A DNA stretch of 64,000 nucleotides from Collinsella sp. AF33-16 (GCF_003475325.1 NZ_QRQC01000004.1:1-64000), one strand, 5' to 3'; positions 17,557-27,314 are shown, counted from the first letter of the stretch. Notes: generated by a model not told the origin, from the letters alone. Translations and numbers: made by a program.

Positions 17557-17827
17557 GCGGCTCTCCTCTCAAATCTCGTCGGGTTTTGGTTGCCCGACAG
17601 GCCATCCTTCGCCGTGTTCGGCGTTCGCAAAATAGTAGACGCTTTAGTTAGGAAAAGTGGCGATTATTTCAACTTTTCTTTGGATTTGTTCTTTTATCCA
17701 TATTTCTGCGTATTTCTATTATTTTATGCAGTAATGCCACTTTATTGTGTAAAAGTAATGTTTCCATTCTGTTACAGGCGTCCCCGCCCTGAATAAAACA
17801 GCCTCACCGGTAGCCTTTTATGCGCAC
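17557..17827. other. AT-rich spacer between the two livK paralogues
   Basis: This 271-bp gap is strikingly AT-rich (especially 17640-17770) compared with its neighbours. It probably carries a promoter for livK1 and downstream genes on the minus strand; a weak TTGAAA is seen at about 17670-17675 but no convincing -10. No terminator was recognised after livK2. I see no ORF with coding character. Confidence 0.4.
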
Positions 17828-18994
17828 TTAGGCGGCGATGTACTTGCCGTCCTGGATCACATAGGCCGTAGCGGGCTTTTCGACCTGGCCCTCGTCATTC
17901 CACGTCAGCTCGCCCGTCAGGCCCTCGATCTTGATCTTGCGCATGGCGCGGGCAAGGTCGTCGGCAATGTCGGCACCGTCAGCCGTAATGTCGATGCCCG
18001 CTTTATCGATAGCCTCGGCAATCGCATGGACGCAGTCATAGGCATCGGCGGCAAACTGATTGGGCGTCTCGTCGTAGGCGTCCTTATAGGCCTTGACGAA
18101 GTCGGCGTTCTTCTCATCGTCAGTAGAGAACGGGGTCATGAGCAGCACGCCCTCGGCAAGAGAGGTATCGAAGCCCTCAACGGAGAGCAGGCCGTCCATG
18201 CCGTCGGTGCCCATAAGCGTCATGTCGTATCCCATGTCCTTGGCGTTCTTGAGCAGGACGGACGCCGGCGTGTAATAGATCGGAGCAAAGATAAGCGTGG
18301 CGCCGGCCTCCTTGGCCTTGGTGAGCTGGTTGGTAAAGCTCGTGGAAGAGTCGTCCTTAAAGGTCTCGGTATCGACGACATCGAGCTTGGATGCCTTGGC
18401 CTGCTCGGCAAAGGCGTCGGCAACGCCCGAGCTGTACGTATCGCCGGAGTTGTAGAACAGGGCGATCTTGGCGTCCGCGTACTTCTCGGCCAAGAACTTC
18501 GCGGCGCTGGCGCCCATGGTGGGGTCGGTGAAGCAAACCTGAAAGACCGTGGTCTTTCCCTTGGTGACATCGAGCGACGAGGCCGAAGGCGTGACCATGA
18601 GCATATCGTCGGCGATCTCGCCCGAGACGGCGACGGCGGCGCCGGTGGTAACGGGGCCGACAAGCGCCTGCATGCCCCAGTCGCACAAGGTATTGAAGGC
18701 GTTGATGGCCTTCTCGCCGTCGGTGACGTCGTCCTCGGACTTAAGCGAGAGTTTGAGGTCCTTGGTCGAGAAATCCTCGGCGGCGAGCTTGGCACCCTTC
18801 TCGGCCGAAACGCCATAGGTTGCCGCGGCGCCGGTCAGAGGGCCGATAACACCGATCTTGAAGGTCTTACCGTCATCGGCGGAGCCGCCGTCAGAGCCAC
18901 TCGAAGAGCAGCCAGCGAGCGCGGCGGTGCTGCCGAGCGCCGCGGCTCCTGCCAAGAAACTCCTACGGCTCAGTGCGTTGTTGATACTAAACAT
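17828..18994 (-). CDS. livK: Branched-chain amino acid binding lipoprotein LivK (copy 2)
   Basis: A 388-residue paralogue of copy 1 with the same plan: a twin-arginine-like RRSFLAGAA start, lipobox LAGC (AALAGCSS), Ser/Gly linker, then FKIGVIGPLTGAAATYG. Start 18994 is fixed by AAGGGGG. Differences from copy 1 are spread along the protein rather than clustered, so both are likely functional, possibly with different ligand preference. It is the first gene of the liv transcription unit, or a separate unit if copy 1 has its own promoter. Confidence 0.92.
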   Translation of the reverse strand: MFSINNALSRRSFLAGAAALGSTAALAGCSSSGSDGGSADDGKTFKIGVIGPLTGAAATYGVSAEKGAKLAAEDFSTKDLKLSLKSEDDVTDGEKAINAFNTLCDWGMQALVGPVTTGAAVAVSGEIADDMLMVTPSASSLDVTKGKTTVFQVCFTDPTMGASAAKFLAEKYADAKIALFYNSGDTYSSGVADAFAEQAKASKLDVVDTETFKDDSSTSFTNQLTKAKEAGATLIFAPIYYTPASVLLKNAKDMGYDMTLMGTDGMDGLLSVEGFDTSLAEGVLLMTPFSTDDEKNADFVKAYKDAYDETPNQFAADAYDCVHAIAEAIDKAGIDITADGADIADDLARAMRKIKIEGLTGELTWNDEGQVEKPATAYVIQDGKYIAA

Positions 18995-19244
18995 GGTGTC
19001 CCCCTTTTCGCTGGCCGCGGTGCGGCTGTTTTGCGGTACGGGGCAAACCTTATGGCGCAAACGTTGACAGTTTGTTACGGAAGTTCATTTGTAGCGAGCA
19101 TGTTTCCAATGTTTCCGCAGCGTTTCGGGGGTGCCGTTTTGTGCGACTCCTGTTGCCTGGCGAGCATGCGCCCTCGGTTCACGCTAGAATGCACTCAACC
19201 TTTAAGCGGTTAATCCATCCATAAGATGCACGAAGGAGCTATCT

Positions 19245-20588
19245 ATGAGCGAACCCCTGCGCACCGTGAACGTCGGTCTGATCGGCCTGGGAACCGTCGG
19301 CGGCGGCGTGGCCCGTCTGATCAAGAGCCACCACGATGAGTACCTGGCAGCCTACGGCATCGACCTTAAGCTGACCCGCGCCTGCGCGCTTGCCTGGGAG
19401 CAGGCCGAGGCGGCAGGCATTGAGCGCGAGGCCTTCACGAGTGACTGGCACGACGTCGTCACCGACCCCGCCGTCGACATCGTCGTCGAGCTGATCGGCG
19501 GCGAGCATCCCGCAACCGAGATCTTCACCACCGCCTTCGAGAACGGCAAGCACGTCGTCTCTGCCAACAAGGCCCTGCTGGGCCGTCACGTCGAGACGCT
19601 CGCCGAAAAGGCGCGCGCGTGCGGCGTGCAGATTAAGTGCGAGGCCAGCTGCGGCGGTGGCATCCCCATTGTCAGCACGCTCGAGCACGACCTAGTGGGC
19701 AACAAGATCCTGACCATCGCCGGCATCCTCAACGGCACCACCAACTATATCCTGTCGCGCATGGACGCCGAGGGCGCCGATTACGCCGACGTGCTTGCCG
19801 ACGCGCAGGCCAAGGGCTATGCCGAGGCCGACCCGTCCGCAGACGTCGACGGCTTCGACGCCGCCAGCAAGACGGCCATCCTTGCCTCCATCGGCTTTGG
19901 CACCCGCGTGACCACCGACGATGTGTACCAGCAGGGTATCCGCACCATCGGCGCCGAGGACATCACTCAGGCCCGCGAGCTCGGCTACACCATTAAGCTG
20001 CTGGGCATCGCCCGCAACACCGACGCCGGCGTCGACGTCCGCGTGCATCCCACGCTGATCCCCGCCGACCACATGCTTGCCAAGGTCAACGGCGCCATGA
20101 ACGCCGTCTACGTGGTAGGCGACGCCGTGGGCGAGACCATGTTCTACGGTGCCGGCGCAGGCTCCTTCCCCACCGCGAGCGCCGTCGTGGGCGATATCCT
20201 GTCGCTCTCCGAGCAGATCAGCCGCGGCGTGGCTCCGCTGCCCGAGATTGAGCCCTATGGCCACAACCTCGCCTTTAAGCCCATGGACGAGCTCCAGACC
20301 AAGTACTATGTGCGCCTGAAGGTCGCCGACCGCGTGGGCGCCCTGTCCGAGACGGTCGACATCTTTGCCAAGCACAACATCTCGATCTCGCTCATCAACC
20401 AGGTCGAGGACGGCAAGTCGGGCGTCAGCGATGCCTGCTCGGTCATCTTCCTGACGCACCGCGCGCTCGAGAAGGACGTCCAGGCTGCCGCCGCCGAGCT
20501 TGCCAGCGTCGACTGCGTGGCCGAGGTCGCCAACGTCCTGCGCATCGAGGACGTCGAGGCCTGGACCGAAGGCGTCATGGCCAACTAA
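19245..20588 (+). CDS. hom: Homoserine dehydrogenase
   Basis: A 447-residue NAD(P)-dependent enzyme converting aspartate semialdehyde to homoserine for threonine and methionine synthesis. The Rossmann motif GLIGLGTVGGGV is followed by the catalytic domain (GILNGTTNYILSRM, DPSADVDGFDAASK) and a C-terminal ACT domain (RLKVADRVGALSETVDIFAKHNISI), which usually mediates threonine feedback inhibition. CGAAGGAG precedes the ATG. It is monocistronic, with an intrinsic terminator at 20621. The upstream gap 18995-19244, shared with divergent livK2, contains TAGAAT at about 19185 as a weak -10 candidate. Confidence 0.95.
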   Translation: MSEPLRTVNVGLIGLGTVGGGVARLIKSHHDEYLAAYGIDLKLTRACALAWEQAEAAGIEREAFTSDWHDVVTDPAVDIVVELIGGEHPATEIFTTAFENGKHVVSANKALLGRHVETLAEKARACGVQIKCEASCGGGIPIVSTLEHDLVGNKILTIAGILNGTTNYILSRMDAEGADYADVLADAQAKGYAEADPSADVDGFDAASKTAILASIGFGTRVTTDDVYQQGIRTIGAEDITQARELGYTIKLLGIARNTDAGVDVRVHPTLIPADHMLAKVNGAMNAVYVVGDAVGETMFYGAGAGSFPTASAVVGDILSLSEQISRGVAPLPEIEPYGHNLAFKPMDELQTKYYVRLKVADRVGALSETVDIFAKHNISISLINQVEDGKSGVSDACSVIFLTHRALEKDVQAAAAELASVDCVAEVANVLRIEDVEAWTEGVMAN

Positions 20589-20620
20589 CTCGATCTTCGC
20601 CATACGACATATATGTGTGA

Positions 20621-20655
20621 GGGGCTCTCGTCCGGCAGTGGACGAGAGCCCCTTT
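20621..20655 (+). terminator. Rho-independent terminator of hom
   Basis: GGGGCTCTCGTCC (20621-20633) pairs perfectly with GGACGAGAGCCCC (20640-20652), with a 6-nt loop, then TTT. The stem is strong and the T run short. Confidence 0.8.
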
Positions 20656-20810
20656 GCTTGCGCACACGGGGCGTATTGGCGCAATCCGCATTTGAACGAC
20701 TTGGCCGCTCCTGACAGCCGGGGGTACCGTTCGCCGACGTGTAACCGAAACCGATTATGACCGCCGCTATGCTGTGCTGCGTATATCCGCCCGCAAAGAG
20801 AGGAAACACC

Positions 20811-21560
20811 ATGTTGCTCGAGGGCAAGAAAGCAATCATCACCGGAGGCACGCGCGGTATCGGCTATGCCATCGCCTGCCGTTTTATCGAGGAAGGTGCT
20901 GCCGTCACCGTCTTTGGCTCGCGCCAGGAGACTGCCGACGCTGCCGTTGAGAAGCTGGCGGCCGCTTATCCCGAGGCCAAGGTCTGGGGCCGCTCCTGCG
21001 ACCTCACCTCGCTCGAGGCCGTAACCGAGGCCTTTACCCAGGCTGCCGCCGATATGGGCGGCCTGGACACGGTCGTCAACAATGCCGGCATCTCCCAGCG
21101 CTCTCCCCTTTTGGACTACACGGCCGAGGAGTTTGCAAAGGTCATGGACCTCAACGTCGTCGCCGTCTTTAACGGCCACCAGGCTGCCGCCAAGATCATG
21201 ACCGAGGCCGGCCACGGCGGCACCATCACCACCACGAGCTCGATGGTCGCCAAGTATGGCCAGCCCTCCGGCGTCGGCTATCCCACGTCCAAGTTTGCCG
21301 TCAACGGCATGGTCCAGTCGCTTTCACGCGAGCTCGCCCCCATGGGTATTCGCGTCAACGCCGTCGCGCCCGGTGTGACCAAGACCGATATGGTCGCCAA
21401 CCTGCCCGAAGAGGTCATCAAGCCCATCATCGCCACCATTCCGCTGGGTCGCATGGGCGAGCCCGAGGATGTCGCCAACGCCTTTGTTTTCCTGGCGAGC
21501 GACATGTCCTCCTATGTTACGGGTGCCGTGCTCCCCGTCGACGGAGCCGCCCGCTCCTAA
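20811..21560 (+). CDS. Short-chain dehydrogenase, BaiA-like (possible 3-alpha-hydroxysteroid dehydrogenase)
   Basis: A 249-residue classical SDR. It has the cofactor motif TGGTRGIGYA, NNAG (VVNNAGIS), a catalytic Ser in TTTSSM, and Tyr/Lys in GYPTSK, with a C-terminal VDGAARS. Length and several blocks (ITGGTRGIG, GYPTSK, RVNAVAPGVTKTDM, NLPEEVI, FLASDMSS) recall BaiA 3-alpha-hydroxysteroid dehydrogenases of bile-acid 7-dehydroxylating clostridia. This is recall, not an alignment. The residues after strand 2 (VFGSRQE) include an Arg that would favour NADP(H). FabG-type ketoreductase is the alternative. ATG 20811 is chosen for GAGAGGAAA. It is a single-gene unit ending at a strong terminator. 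Confidence 0.8.
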   Translation: MLLEGKKAIITGGTRGIGYAIACRFIEEGAAVTVFGSRQETADAAVEKLAAAYPEAKVWGRSCDLTSLEAVTEAFTQAAADMGGLDTVVNNAGISQRSPLLDYTAEEFAKVMDLNVVAVFNGHQAAAKIMTEAGHGGTITTTSSMVAKYGQPSGVGYPTSKFAVNGMVQSLSRELAPMGIRVNAVAPGVTKTDMVANLPEEVIKPIIATIPLGRMGEPEDVANAFVFLASDMSSYVTGAVLPVDGAARS

Positions 21561-21604
21561 GAGGCCACAAGCTTTGGCCCCTGGCCCCAACGTAGCTCAA
21601 CCAA

Positions 21605-21650
21605 AAAAGGCGCGCTGCCCGCATCAACTGCGGGCAGCGCGTCTTCTTCT
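21605..21650 (+). terminator. Intrinsic terminator after the BaiA-like SDR
   Basis: CGCGCTGCCCGC (21611-21622) and GCGGGCAGCGCG (21630-21641) form a 12-bp stem with a 7-nt loop, followed by TCTTCTTCTGTTT. The upstream AAAAAA lets it act on the minus strand too, although the antiporter gene ends further right. Confidence 0.75.
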
Positions 21651-21721
21651 GTTTGAAGGGAAACTGCGTCCCGTTTCGCGTCCGTCCTCAAACGGGAATG
21701 TCACCTCCGCACCAGCGTCGG

Positions 21722-23284
21722 CTATTTGCCGTCGTCCTCGTCGGCTTCTTCATGCGCATAAAGCTCCAGCATGCGACGGCGGTACTCATGAACGGCGAGC
21801 TTGGCGCGCTCTAGGCGGCGACGCTCGCGCGCAGTCAGCTTGGACGGGTCGATCTCATCGCCATAGGTTTTCTCGGCCAGCAAATGGGCGGCATCGACAA
21901 TACGGGCATCGATGCGTTCGCTCGCCGCTTCGGCCGAAAGGCGGTCAGCAATGGAATCAATCGTGGGCATACCGTCGAGCGAGCGACCATGGCCATGCGA
22001 GGTCAGCAGCTCGTGCTCTCGTGCGAGCAGACTCGCCAAATCGTGATGGGCACGCAGGATATCGAGTGCCTCGGCAGGATGCTCGGCAACCTCCGCCACG
22101 GCGGCGACCGGCGCGGCATCGACCACGCGGTAGAAGAGCTGCGCGAGCAGTGGCATCAGGAACACCGTGATGGCGCCGGCTGCCACCATAACCGAAGCGA
22201 CGCCCTGCGATAATGCGCCGGCGTTGACAGCGACGCTCGTCACGGCGACGATAATCGGCAGCGCCGTGGTGCAGTAGAGCGCTACGGTAATGCGGCCGTG
22301 GGCAGAAACATCGCGCGTCTTAGGGCAGATGCTCATGGAGACGACAATGGGCACGGCGCGGATAACCAGCAACGCCACGATAAAGCCCACGAGCAGGCCA
22401 GGGCGCGACGCCACGGCTGTCAGGTCGATCTTGGCGCCCGAAACAGTAAAGAACACCGGAATCAAAAAGCCATAGGCAAGGCCATCGAGTTTAAGCTCGA
22501 GCGTATGGTTGCCCTCGGGAATGATATAGCGCAGGACAAAGCCCGCGGCAAAAGCTCCCAGCACGATATCGAGGCTAAAGATGGCGGAAAATGCCACGAG
22601 CGTGACCAGGATGAGCACCGTGAGACGCACGAACGTCTGAGAGGTCGTGTCGGCACGCTCCTGAATAAACGCAAAGAAGCGGCTACCGATACGCTTGGAG
22701 CGGCTGGGGACCACGGCAAGCAGCACGCACACCGCGGCGAACAGTCCCAAGATCAGCAGCGTCTCGATACCCGTACGGGCAGACAGCAGCACCGACATGG
22801 CGAGCACGGGGCCAAGCTCGCCCCACGTACCGTAGGCAAGGATGGAATCTCCCACGCGCGTACCCGCAAGCGACCGCTCACGCAAGATGGGCATGAGCGC
22901 CCCAAGCGCCGTCGAGGTCAACGCCAGCGTCACGGCGATGCCATCAAAATGACTGACCGAAAACCACGGGGTAAAGCGCACGGCAAGCCAGGCGATGCCA
23001 AACGTGACGACCCACGTCGCCATGCCGTAACGCCCCTCGATGCCCGTGATGTTCTTGGGATCGATCTCAAAGCCGGCAAGCAGGAACAAAAAGGCCAGGC
23101 CGAGCTCGGACACCAGCGAGACCTCGGCATCTACATGGATAATGCCGAGCATATGAGGTCCCAACACCGCGCCGAACACGAGCAAAAAGACCGTCTCGGG
23201 AACGGGTTTTCCGGGAATCGCCGAGGCGATGAAGGGGCTTGCAAAGGCCACGAGTGCAATGATGGCGAGCGAAACGAATGCCAT
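21722..23284 (-). CDS. Cation:proton antiporter, CPA2 family
   Basis: A 520-residue membrane protein. It has 11-12 hydrophobic helices over residues 1-400, then a ~120-residue hydrophilic C terminus rich in Ala, Glu and Arg. The conserved region LGLAFLFLLAGFEIDPKN resembles Na+/H+ exchanger (KefB/NapA-like) membrane domains. It probably exchanges Na+ or K+ for H+ to control pH. There is no TrkA-N/RCK domain; the cytoplasmic tail is of unknown type. ATG 23284 is chosen because AAAGG precedes it. It is monocistronic and divergent from purL. Confidence 0.85.
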   Translation of the reverse strand: MAFVSLAIIALVAFASPFIASAIPGKPVPETVFLLVFGAVLGPHMLGIIHVDAEVSLVSELGLAFLFLLAGFEIDPKNITGIEGRYGMATWVVTFGIAWLAVRFTPWFSVSHFDGIAVTLALTSTALGALMPILRERSLAGTRVGDSILAYGTWGELGPVLAMSVLLSARTGIETLLILGLFAAVCVLLAVVPSRSKRIGSRFFAFIQERADTTSQTFVRLTVLILVTLVAFSAIFSLDIVLGAFAAGFVLRYIIPEGNHTLELKLDGLAYGFLIPVFFTVSGAKIDLTAVASRPGLLVGFIVALLVIRAVPIVVSMSICPKTRDVSAHGRITVALYCTTALPIIVAVTSVAVNAGALSQGVASVMVAAGAITVFLMPLLAQLFYRVVDAAPVAAVAEVAEHPAEALDILRAHHDLASLLAREHELLTSHGHGRSLDGMPTIDSIADRLSAEAASERIDARIVDAAHLLAEKTYGDEIDPSKLTARERRRLERAKLAVHEYRRRMLELYAHEEADEDDGK

Positions 23285-23468
23285 GTGATGCCTTTCTCTT
23301 GTTTGCACTTCACTGTAGCACCCTCGCCGTCCTCAACGCGCCGCGAGCTGTCGTATCATAGTGAGGTTTACAAACATGTGGCTCAAGGCGACCGCGAGGC
23401 CCGCCCCGCAAACCGACCGCTGCCGCATACCGTACCGTACGCCCAACCGATCAGGAAGGCAGGAACCA

Positions 23469-26400
23469 ATGGTCTCTCGTATCTACGTGGAGAAGAAACC
23501 CGGGTTCGACGTCGAGGCTCAGCAGCTCAAGGGCGAGCTGACCGAGATTCTCGGCATCAAGGGCATCGAGGCCCTGAGGATCATCAACCGCTACGACGTC
23601 GAGGGCATCGACGAGGAGCTTTTCCGCTCCTGCGTGCCGACCGTCTTTAGCGAGCCCCAGGTCGATGTGACCTACGACGAGCTCCCCGCAAGCGATGGCG
23701 CCGTCTTTGCCGTCGAATTCCTGCCTGGCCAGTTTGACCAGCGCGCCGACTCCGCCAGCGAGTGCGTGCAGCTCATCAGCCAGGGCGAGCGCCCCGCCGT
23801 GCGCTCCGCCAAGGTCTATATGATCTCGGGCGCCCTGGACGAAGCCGCCATCGAGGCCATCAAGCACTACGTGGTGAACCCCGTCGAGGCGCGCATCTCC
23901 TCGCTCGACCTGCCCGAGACGCTACATGTGGAGACCCCCGAGCCCCAACCCGTCGAGGTGCTCGACGGCTTCCGCGAGCTTGACGAGGCAGGCCTTGCCG
24001 CCTTTATTTCCGAACGCGGTCTTGCCATGGACGAGGCGGACATCGCTTTCTGCCAGCAGTACTTCCGCGATGAGGATCGCGACCCCACCATCACCGAGAT
24101 CCGCGTGATCGACACGTACTGGTCCGACCACTGCCGCCACACCACCTTCGGCACCGTCCTGGACGACGTGACGATCGACGACGCCGTGGTGCAGCAGGCC
24201 TTCGACCGCTACATGGAGATGCGCCACGAACTCGGTCGCGACGCCAAGCCCGTCTGCCTCATGGACATGGGCACCATCGGCGCCAAGTACCTTAAGAAGA
24301 CCGGCGTCATGACCGATGTCGACACGTCCGAGGAGATCAACGCCTGCACCGTCAAGGTGAAGGTCGATGTCGACGGCGAGGACCAGGACTGGCTGTTCCT
24401 GTTTAAAAACGAGACCCACAACCACCCAACCGAGATCGAGCCCTTTGGCGGTGCCGCCACCTGCGTGGGCGGCGCCATCCGCGACCCGCTCTCGGGCCGC
24501 AGCTACGTGTACCAGGCCATGCGTGTCACCGGCGCCGGCGACCCCACCGTCCCGGTTTCCGAGACGCTCGAGGGCAAGCTGCCGCAGCGCAAGCTCGTAA
24601 CCACCGCTGCCGCCGGCTACTCCAGCTACGGCAACCAGATCGGCCTTGCCACCGGCCAGGTCAACGAGCTCTATCACCCCGGCTACGTGGCCAAGCGCAT
24701 GGAGGTCGGCGCCGTCGTGGGCGCTACCCCGGCAAACCACGTGCGCCGCGAGTGCCCCGCCCCCACCGACAAGATCATCCTGCTGGGCGGCCGCACCGGC
24801 CGTGACGGCATCGGTGGTGCCACCGGCTCCTCCAAGACCCAGAACACCGAGTCCATCGAGACCTCGGGCGCCGAGGTCCAGAAGGGCAACGCCCCGGTCG
24901 AGCGCAAGCTGCAGCGTCTGTTCCGCCGCGGCGACGCCTGTCGTCTGATCAAGCGCTGCAACGACTTTGGCGCTGGCGGCGTCTCGGTCGCCGTGGGCGA
25001 GCTTGCCGACGGCCTGTACGTGGACCTGGACACCGTGACCAAGAAGTACGACGGTCTTGACGGCACCGAACTCGCTATCTCCGAGTCCCAGGAGCGTATG
25101 GCCTGCGCCGTCGCCGACAGTGACGTCGAGGAGTTCATGGGCTACGCCGCCGAGGAGAACCTGGAGGCAACCGTTATCGCCGAGGTTACCGCCGAGCCGC
25201 GCATGCGCATGGCATGGAACGGCGTCGCCATCGTCGATCTATCCCGCGAGTTCCTCAACTCCAACGGTGCGCCCAAGCACCAGGTCGCCCACGTCTGCGC
25301 CCGCAGCGTGTGGCAGCCCAGCTGGGCCGGCGCCACGCTTGCCGAGCGCATGACCTCGCTGGTCACCGACCTCAACGTCGCCTCCAACAAGGGCCTTTCC
25401 GAGCGCTTCGACTCCACCATCGGCGCCGCGACCGTGCTCATGCCCTTTGGCGGCAAGACGCAACTCACCCCCAGCTCGGCTATGGTCGCCAAGTTCCCCG
25501 TGGACGGCGAGACCACCACGGCAAGCGCTATGGCATGGGGCTTCAACCCCTACCTGATGGAGGCCGACCAGTTTGCGGGCGCCTACCTGTCCGTGGTCGA
25601 ATCCATCGCCAAGCTCGTGGCCGCCGGCTTTGAGCACAAGCGCGCCTACCTCTCCTTCCAGGAGTACTTCGAGCGCCTGCGCACCGAGGCCGAGCGTTGG
25701 GGCAAGCCCATGGCAGCCGTCCTGGGCGCCCTTATGGCCCAGGTAGACCTGGGTGCCGGCGCCATCGGCGGCAAGGACTCCATGAGCGGCTCGTTTGAGG
25801 ACGAGGCCGGCGAGCTCAACGTTCCGCCGACCCTGATCAGCTTCGCCGTGGCCGTGGGCCGCGCCGCCCGCGCCGTCTCCCCCGAGTTCAAGGGCCTGAC
25901 GCACCGCGTCGTGCGCATCGCCCCCGCCACCTATGGCGAGGACTACCGCCCCGACGCCCAGCAGCTGCTCGCCGCGTTTGACGCCGTCGAGGCGCTCACC
26001 GCCACCGGTGACGCCCTGGCCGTCTCTACGCCCGGCTACGGCTGCGGCGCCGAGAGCCTCTTTAAGATGTGCGTCGGCAACCAGATCGGCATCGAGCTTG
26101 CCGAGGACGTGGACGTGGAGAGCCTCTTCACCCCGCTCTACGGCAGTTTTATCGTCGAGCTCGCCGAGGACGCCGAGCTGCCCGAGGTCGCCGACGGCGT
26201 TGTCGTCGAGCCTCTGGGTACCACCGTCGAGGGCTATGTCATCGACACCGGCTCCGAGGTCATCGAGCTCTCCGAGCTCCAGGAGGCCTGGGAGAGCGGC
26301 ATCGAGGGCGTCTTCGCCTACCGCAGCGCCGGCGAGACCCCCGAGGTCGAGACCATCGACTTCCGCGCCAAGGACATCCACGTGTACGGCGGCGCCAAGA

Positions 26401-27215
26401 TCGCCCGCCCGCGCGTGATCATCCCCGTGTTCCCCGGCAACAACTGCGAGTACGATAGCGCCCGTGCCTTCCGCGCAGCCGGCGCCGAGGCCGACACCTT
26501 CGTGATCAACAATCTCACGCCCGAGGCCGTCGCCGAGAGCACCCACGAGCTTGCCCGCCGCATCCGCGAGAGCCAGATCGTCATGATCCCCGGCGGCTTC
26601 TCGGGCGGCGACGAGCCCGACGGCTCCGCCAAGTTCATCACGGCGTTCTTCCGCGCTCCCGAGGTCACCGAGGCAGTCCGCGACCTGCTCAAGGCCCGCG
26701 ACGGCCTGATGCTTGGCATCTGCAACGGCTTCCAGGCCCTGATCAAGCTCGGTCTGGTGCCCTACGGCGACATCGTCGACGCCACGCCCGATGCGCCCAC
26801 GCTGACTTTTAACACCATCGGTCGTCACCAGAGCCGTCTGGTGCGCACTCGCATCTCGTCCAATCTGTCCCCGTGGCTGTCGCAGTGCAACCTCGACGAC
26901 CCCTACACCGTCGCCATCAGCCACGGCGAGGGCCGCTTTGTCGCCAACGACGAGGTGCTCGCCCAGCTAATCGCCAACGGCCAGGTCGCCACGCAGTACG
27001 TGGGCGAGGACGGCAAGCCCAGCATGGACCTTTCCGTCAACCCCAACGGCTCCGCACTTGCCATCGAGGGCATCACGAGCCCCGACGGCCGCGTCCTGGG
27101 CAAGATGGGCCATGCCGAGCGCCGCGGCGACAACCTGTACCGCAACGTGCCCGAGCATGTCCCCGGCGACAAGTTCATGCCGATCTTTGAGAGCGGCGTA
27201 GCCTACTTCGCCTAA
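23469..27215 (+). CDS. purL: Phosphoribosylformylglycinamidine synthase, single-chain
   Basis: A 1248-residue large-type FGAM synthase: formylglycinamide ribotide plus glutamine plus ATP gives FGAM, step 4 of purine synthesis. The N-terminal PurS-like region is followed by two AIRS-type domains (KNETHNHPTEIEPFGGAATC and NDFGAGGVSVAVGE; GGKDSMSGSF). The C-terminal class I glutaminase is fused (PVFPGNNCEYDSARAF, IPGGFSGGDEPDG, and the nucleophile Cys in LGICNGFQALI). Hence no separate purQ or purS is needed. ATG 23469 has AGGCAGGA upstream; the in-frame extension to 23361 does not belong to the family. Codon usage is strongly C/G biased, as expected of a highly expressed gene. Confidence 0.96.
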   Translation: MVSRIYVEKKPGFDVEAQQLKGELTEILGIKGIEALRIINRYDVEGIDEELFRSCVPTVFSEPQVDVTYDELPASDGAVFAVEFLPGQFDQRADSASECVQLISQGERPAVRSAKVYMISGALDEAAIEAIKHYVVNPVEARISSLDLPETLHVETPEPQPVEVLDGFRELDEAGLAAFISERGLAMDEADIAFCQQYFRDEDRDPTITEIRVIDTYWSDHCRHTTFGTVLDDVTIDDAVVQQAFDRYMEMRHELGRDAKPVCLMDMGTIGAKYLKKTGVMTDVDTSEEINACTVKVKVDVDGEDQDWLFLFKNETHNHPTEIEPFGGAATCVGGAIRDPLSGRSYVYQAMRVTGAGDPTVPVSETLEGKLPQRKLVTTAAAGYSSYGNQIGLATGQVNELYHPGYVAKRMEVGAVVGATPANHVRRECPAPTDKIILLGGRTGRDGIGGATGSSKTQNTESIETSGAEVQKGNAPVERKLQRLFRRGDACRLIKRCNDFGAGGVSVAVGELADGLYVDLDTVTKKYDGLDGTELAISESQERMACAVADSDVEEFMGYAAEENLEATVIAEVTAEPRMRMAWNGVAIVDLSREFLNSNGAPKHQVAHVCARSVWQPSWAGATLAERMTSLVTDLNVASNKGLSERFDSTIGAATVLMPFGGKTQLTPSSAMVAKFPVDGETTTASAMAWGFNPYLMEADQFAGAYLSVVESIAKLVAAGFEHKRAYLSFQEYFERLRTEAERWGKPMAAVLGALMAQVDLGAGAIGGKDSMSGSFEDEAGELNVPPTLISFAVAVGRAARAVSPEFKGLTHRVVRIAPATYGEDYRPDAQQLLAAFDAVEALTATGDALAVSTPGYGCGAESLFKMCVGNQIGIELAEDVDVESLFTPLYGSFIVELAEDAELPEVADGVVVEPLGTTVEGYVIDTGSEVIELSELQEAWESGIEGVFAYRSAGETPEVETIDFRAKDIHVYGGAKIARPRVIIPVFPGNNCEYDSARAFRAAGAEADTFVINNLTPEAVAESTHELARRIRESQIVMIPGGFSGGDEPDGSAKFITAFFRAPEVTEAVRDLLKARDGLMLGICNGFQALIKLGLVPYGDIVDATPDAPTLTFNTIGRHQSRLVRTRISSNLSPWLSQCNLDDPYTVAISHGEGRFVANDEVLAQLIANGQVATQYVGEDGKPSMDLSVNPNGSALAIEGITSPDGRVLGKMGHAERRGDNLYRNVPEHVPGDKFMPIFESGVAYFA

Positions 27216-27253
27216 ACCTTTCCCATCGGGTACAATCCCCTCGGGTAACAACA

Positions 27254-27289
27254 CCCGCCACCGACACATCCGGTGGCGGGTTCTTTTTT
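27254..27289 (+). terminator. Rho-independent terminator of purL
   Basis: CCCGCCACCG (27254-27263) and CGGTGGCGGG (27271-27280) form a 10-bp stem with a 7-nt loop, followed by TTCTTTTTT. Confidence 0.92.
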
Positions 27290-27314
27290 GCTTCGCGCAT
27301 GTAGGAAGGACATC

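Noticed and set aside
18995..19244. A threonine/methionine leader or riboswitch upstream of hom.
   Set aside because: No leader peptide rich in Thr/Met, no SAM or T-box core sequence and no terminator-antiterminator pair could be seen in the 250-bp gap.
9983..21560. A dedicated bile-acid operon joining the BASS transporter and the BaiA-like dehydrogenase.
   Set aside because: The genes are 10.8 kb apart, separated by unrelated operons on the opposite strand; any link is metabolic guesswork only.
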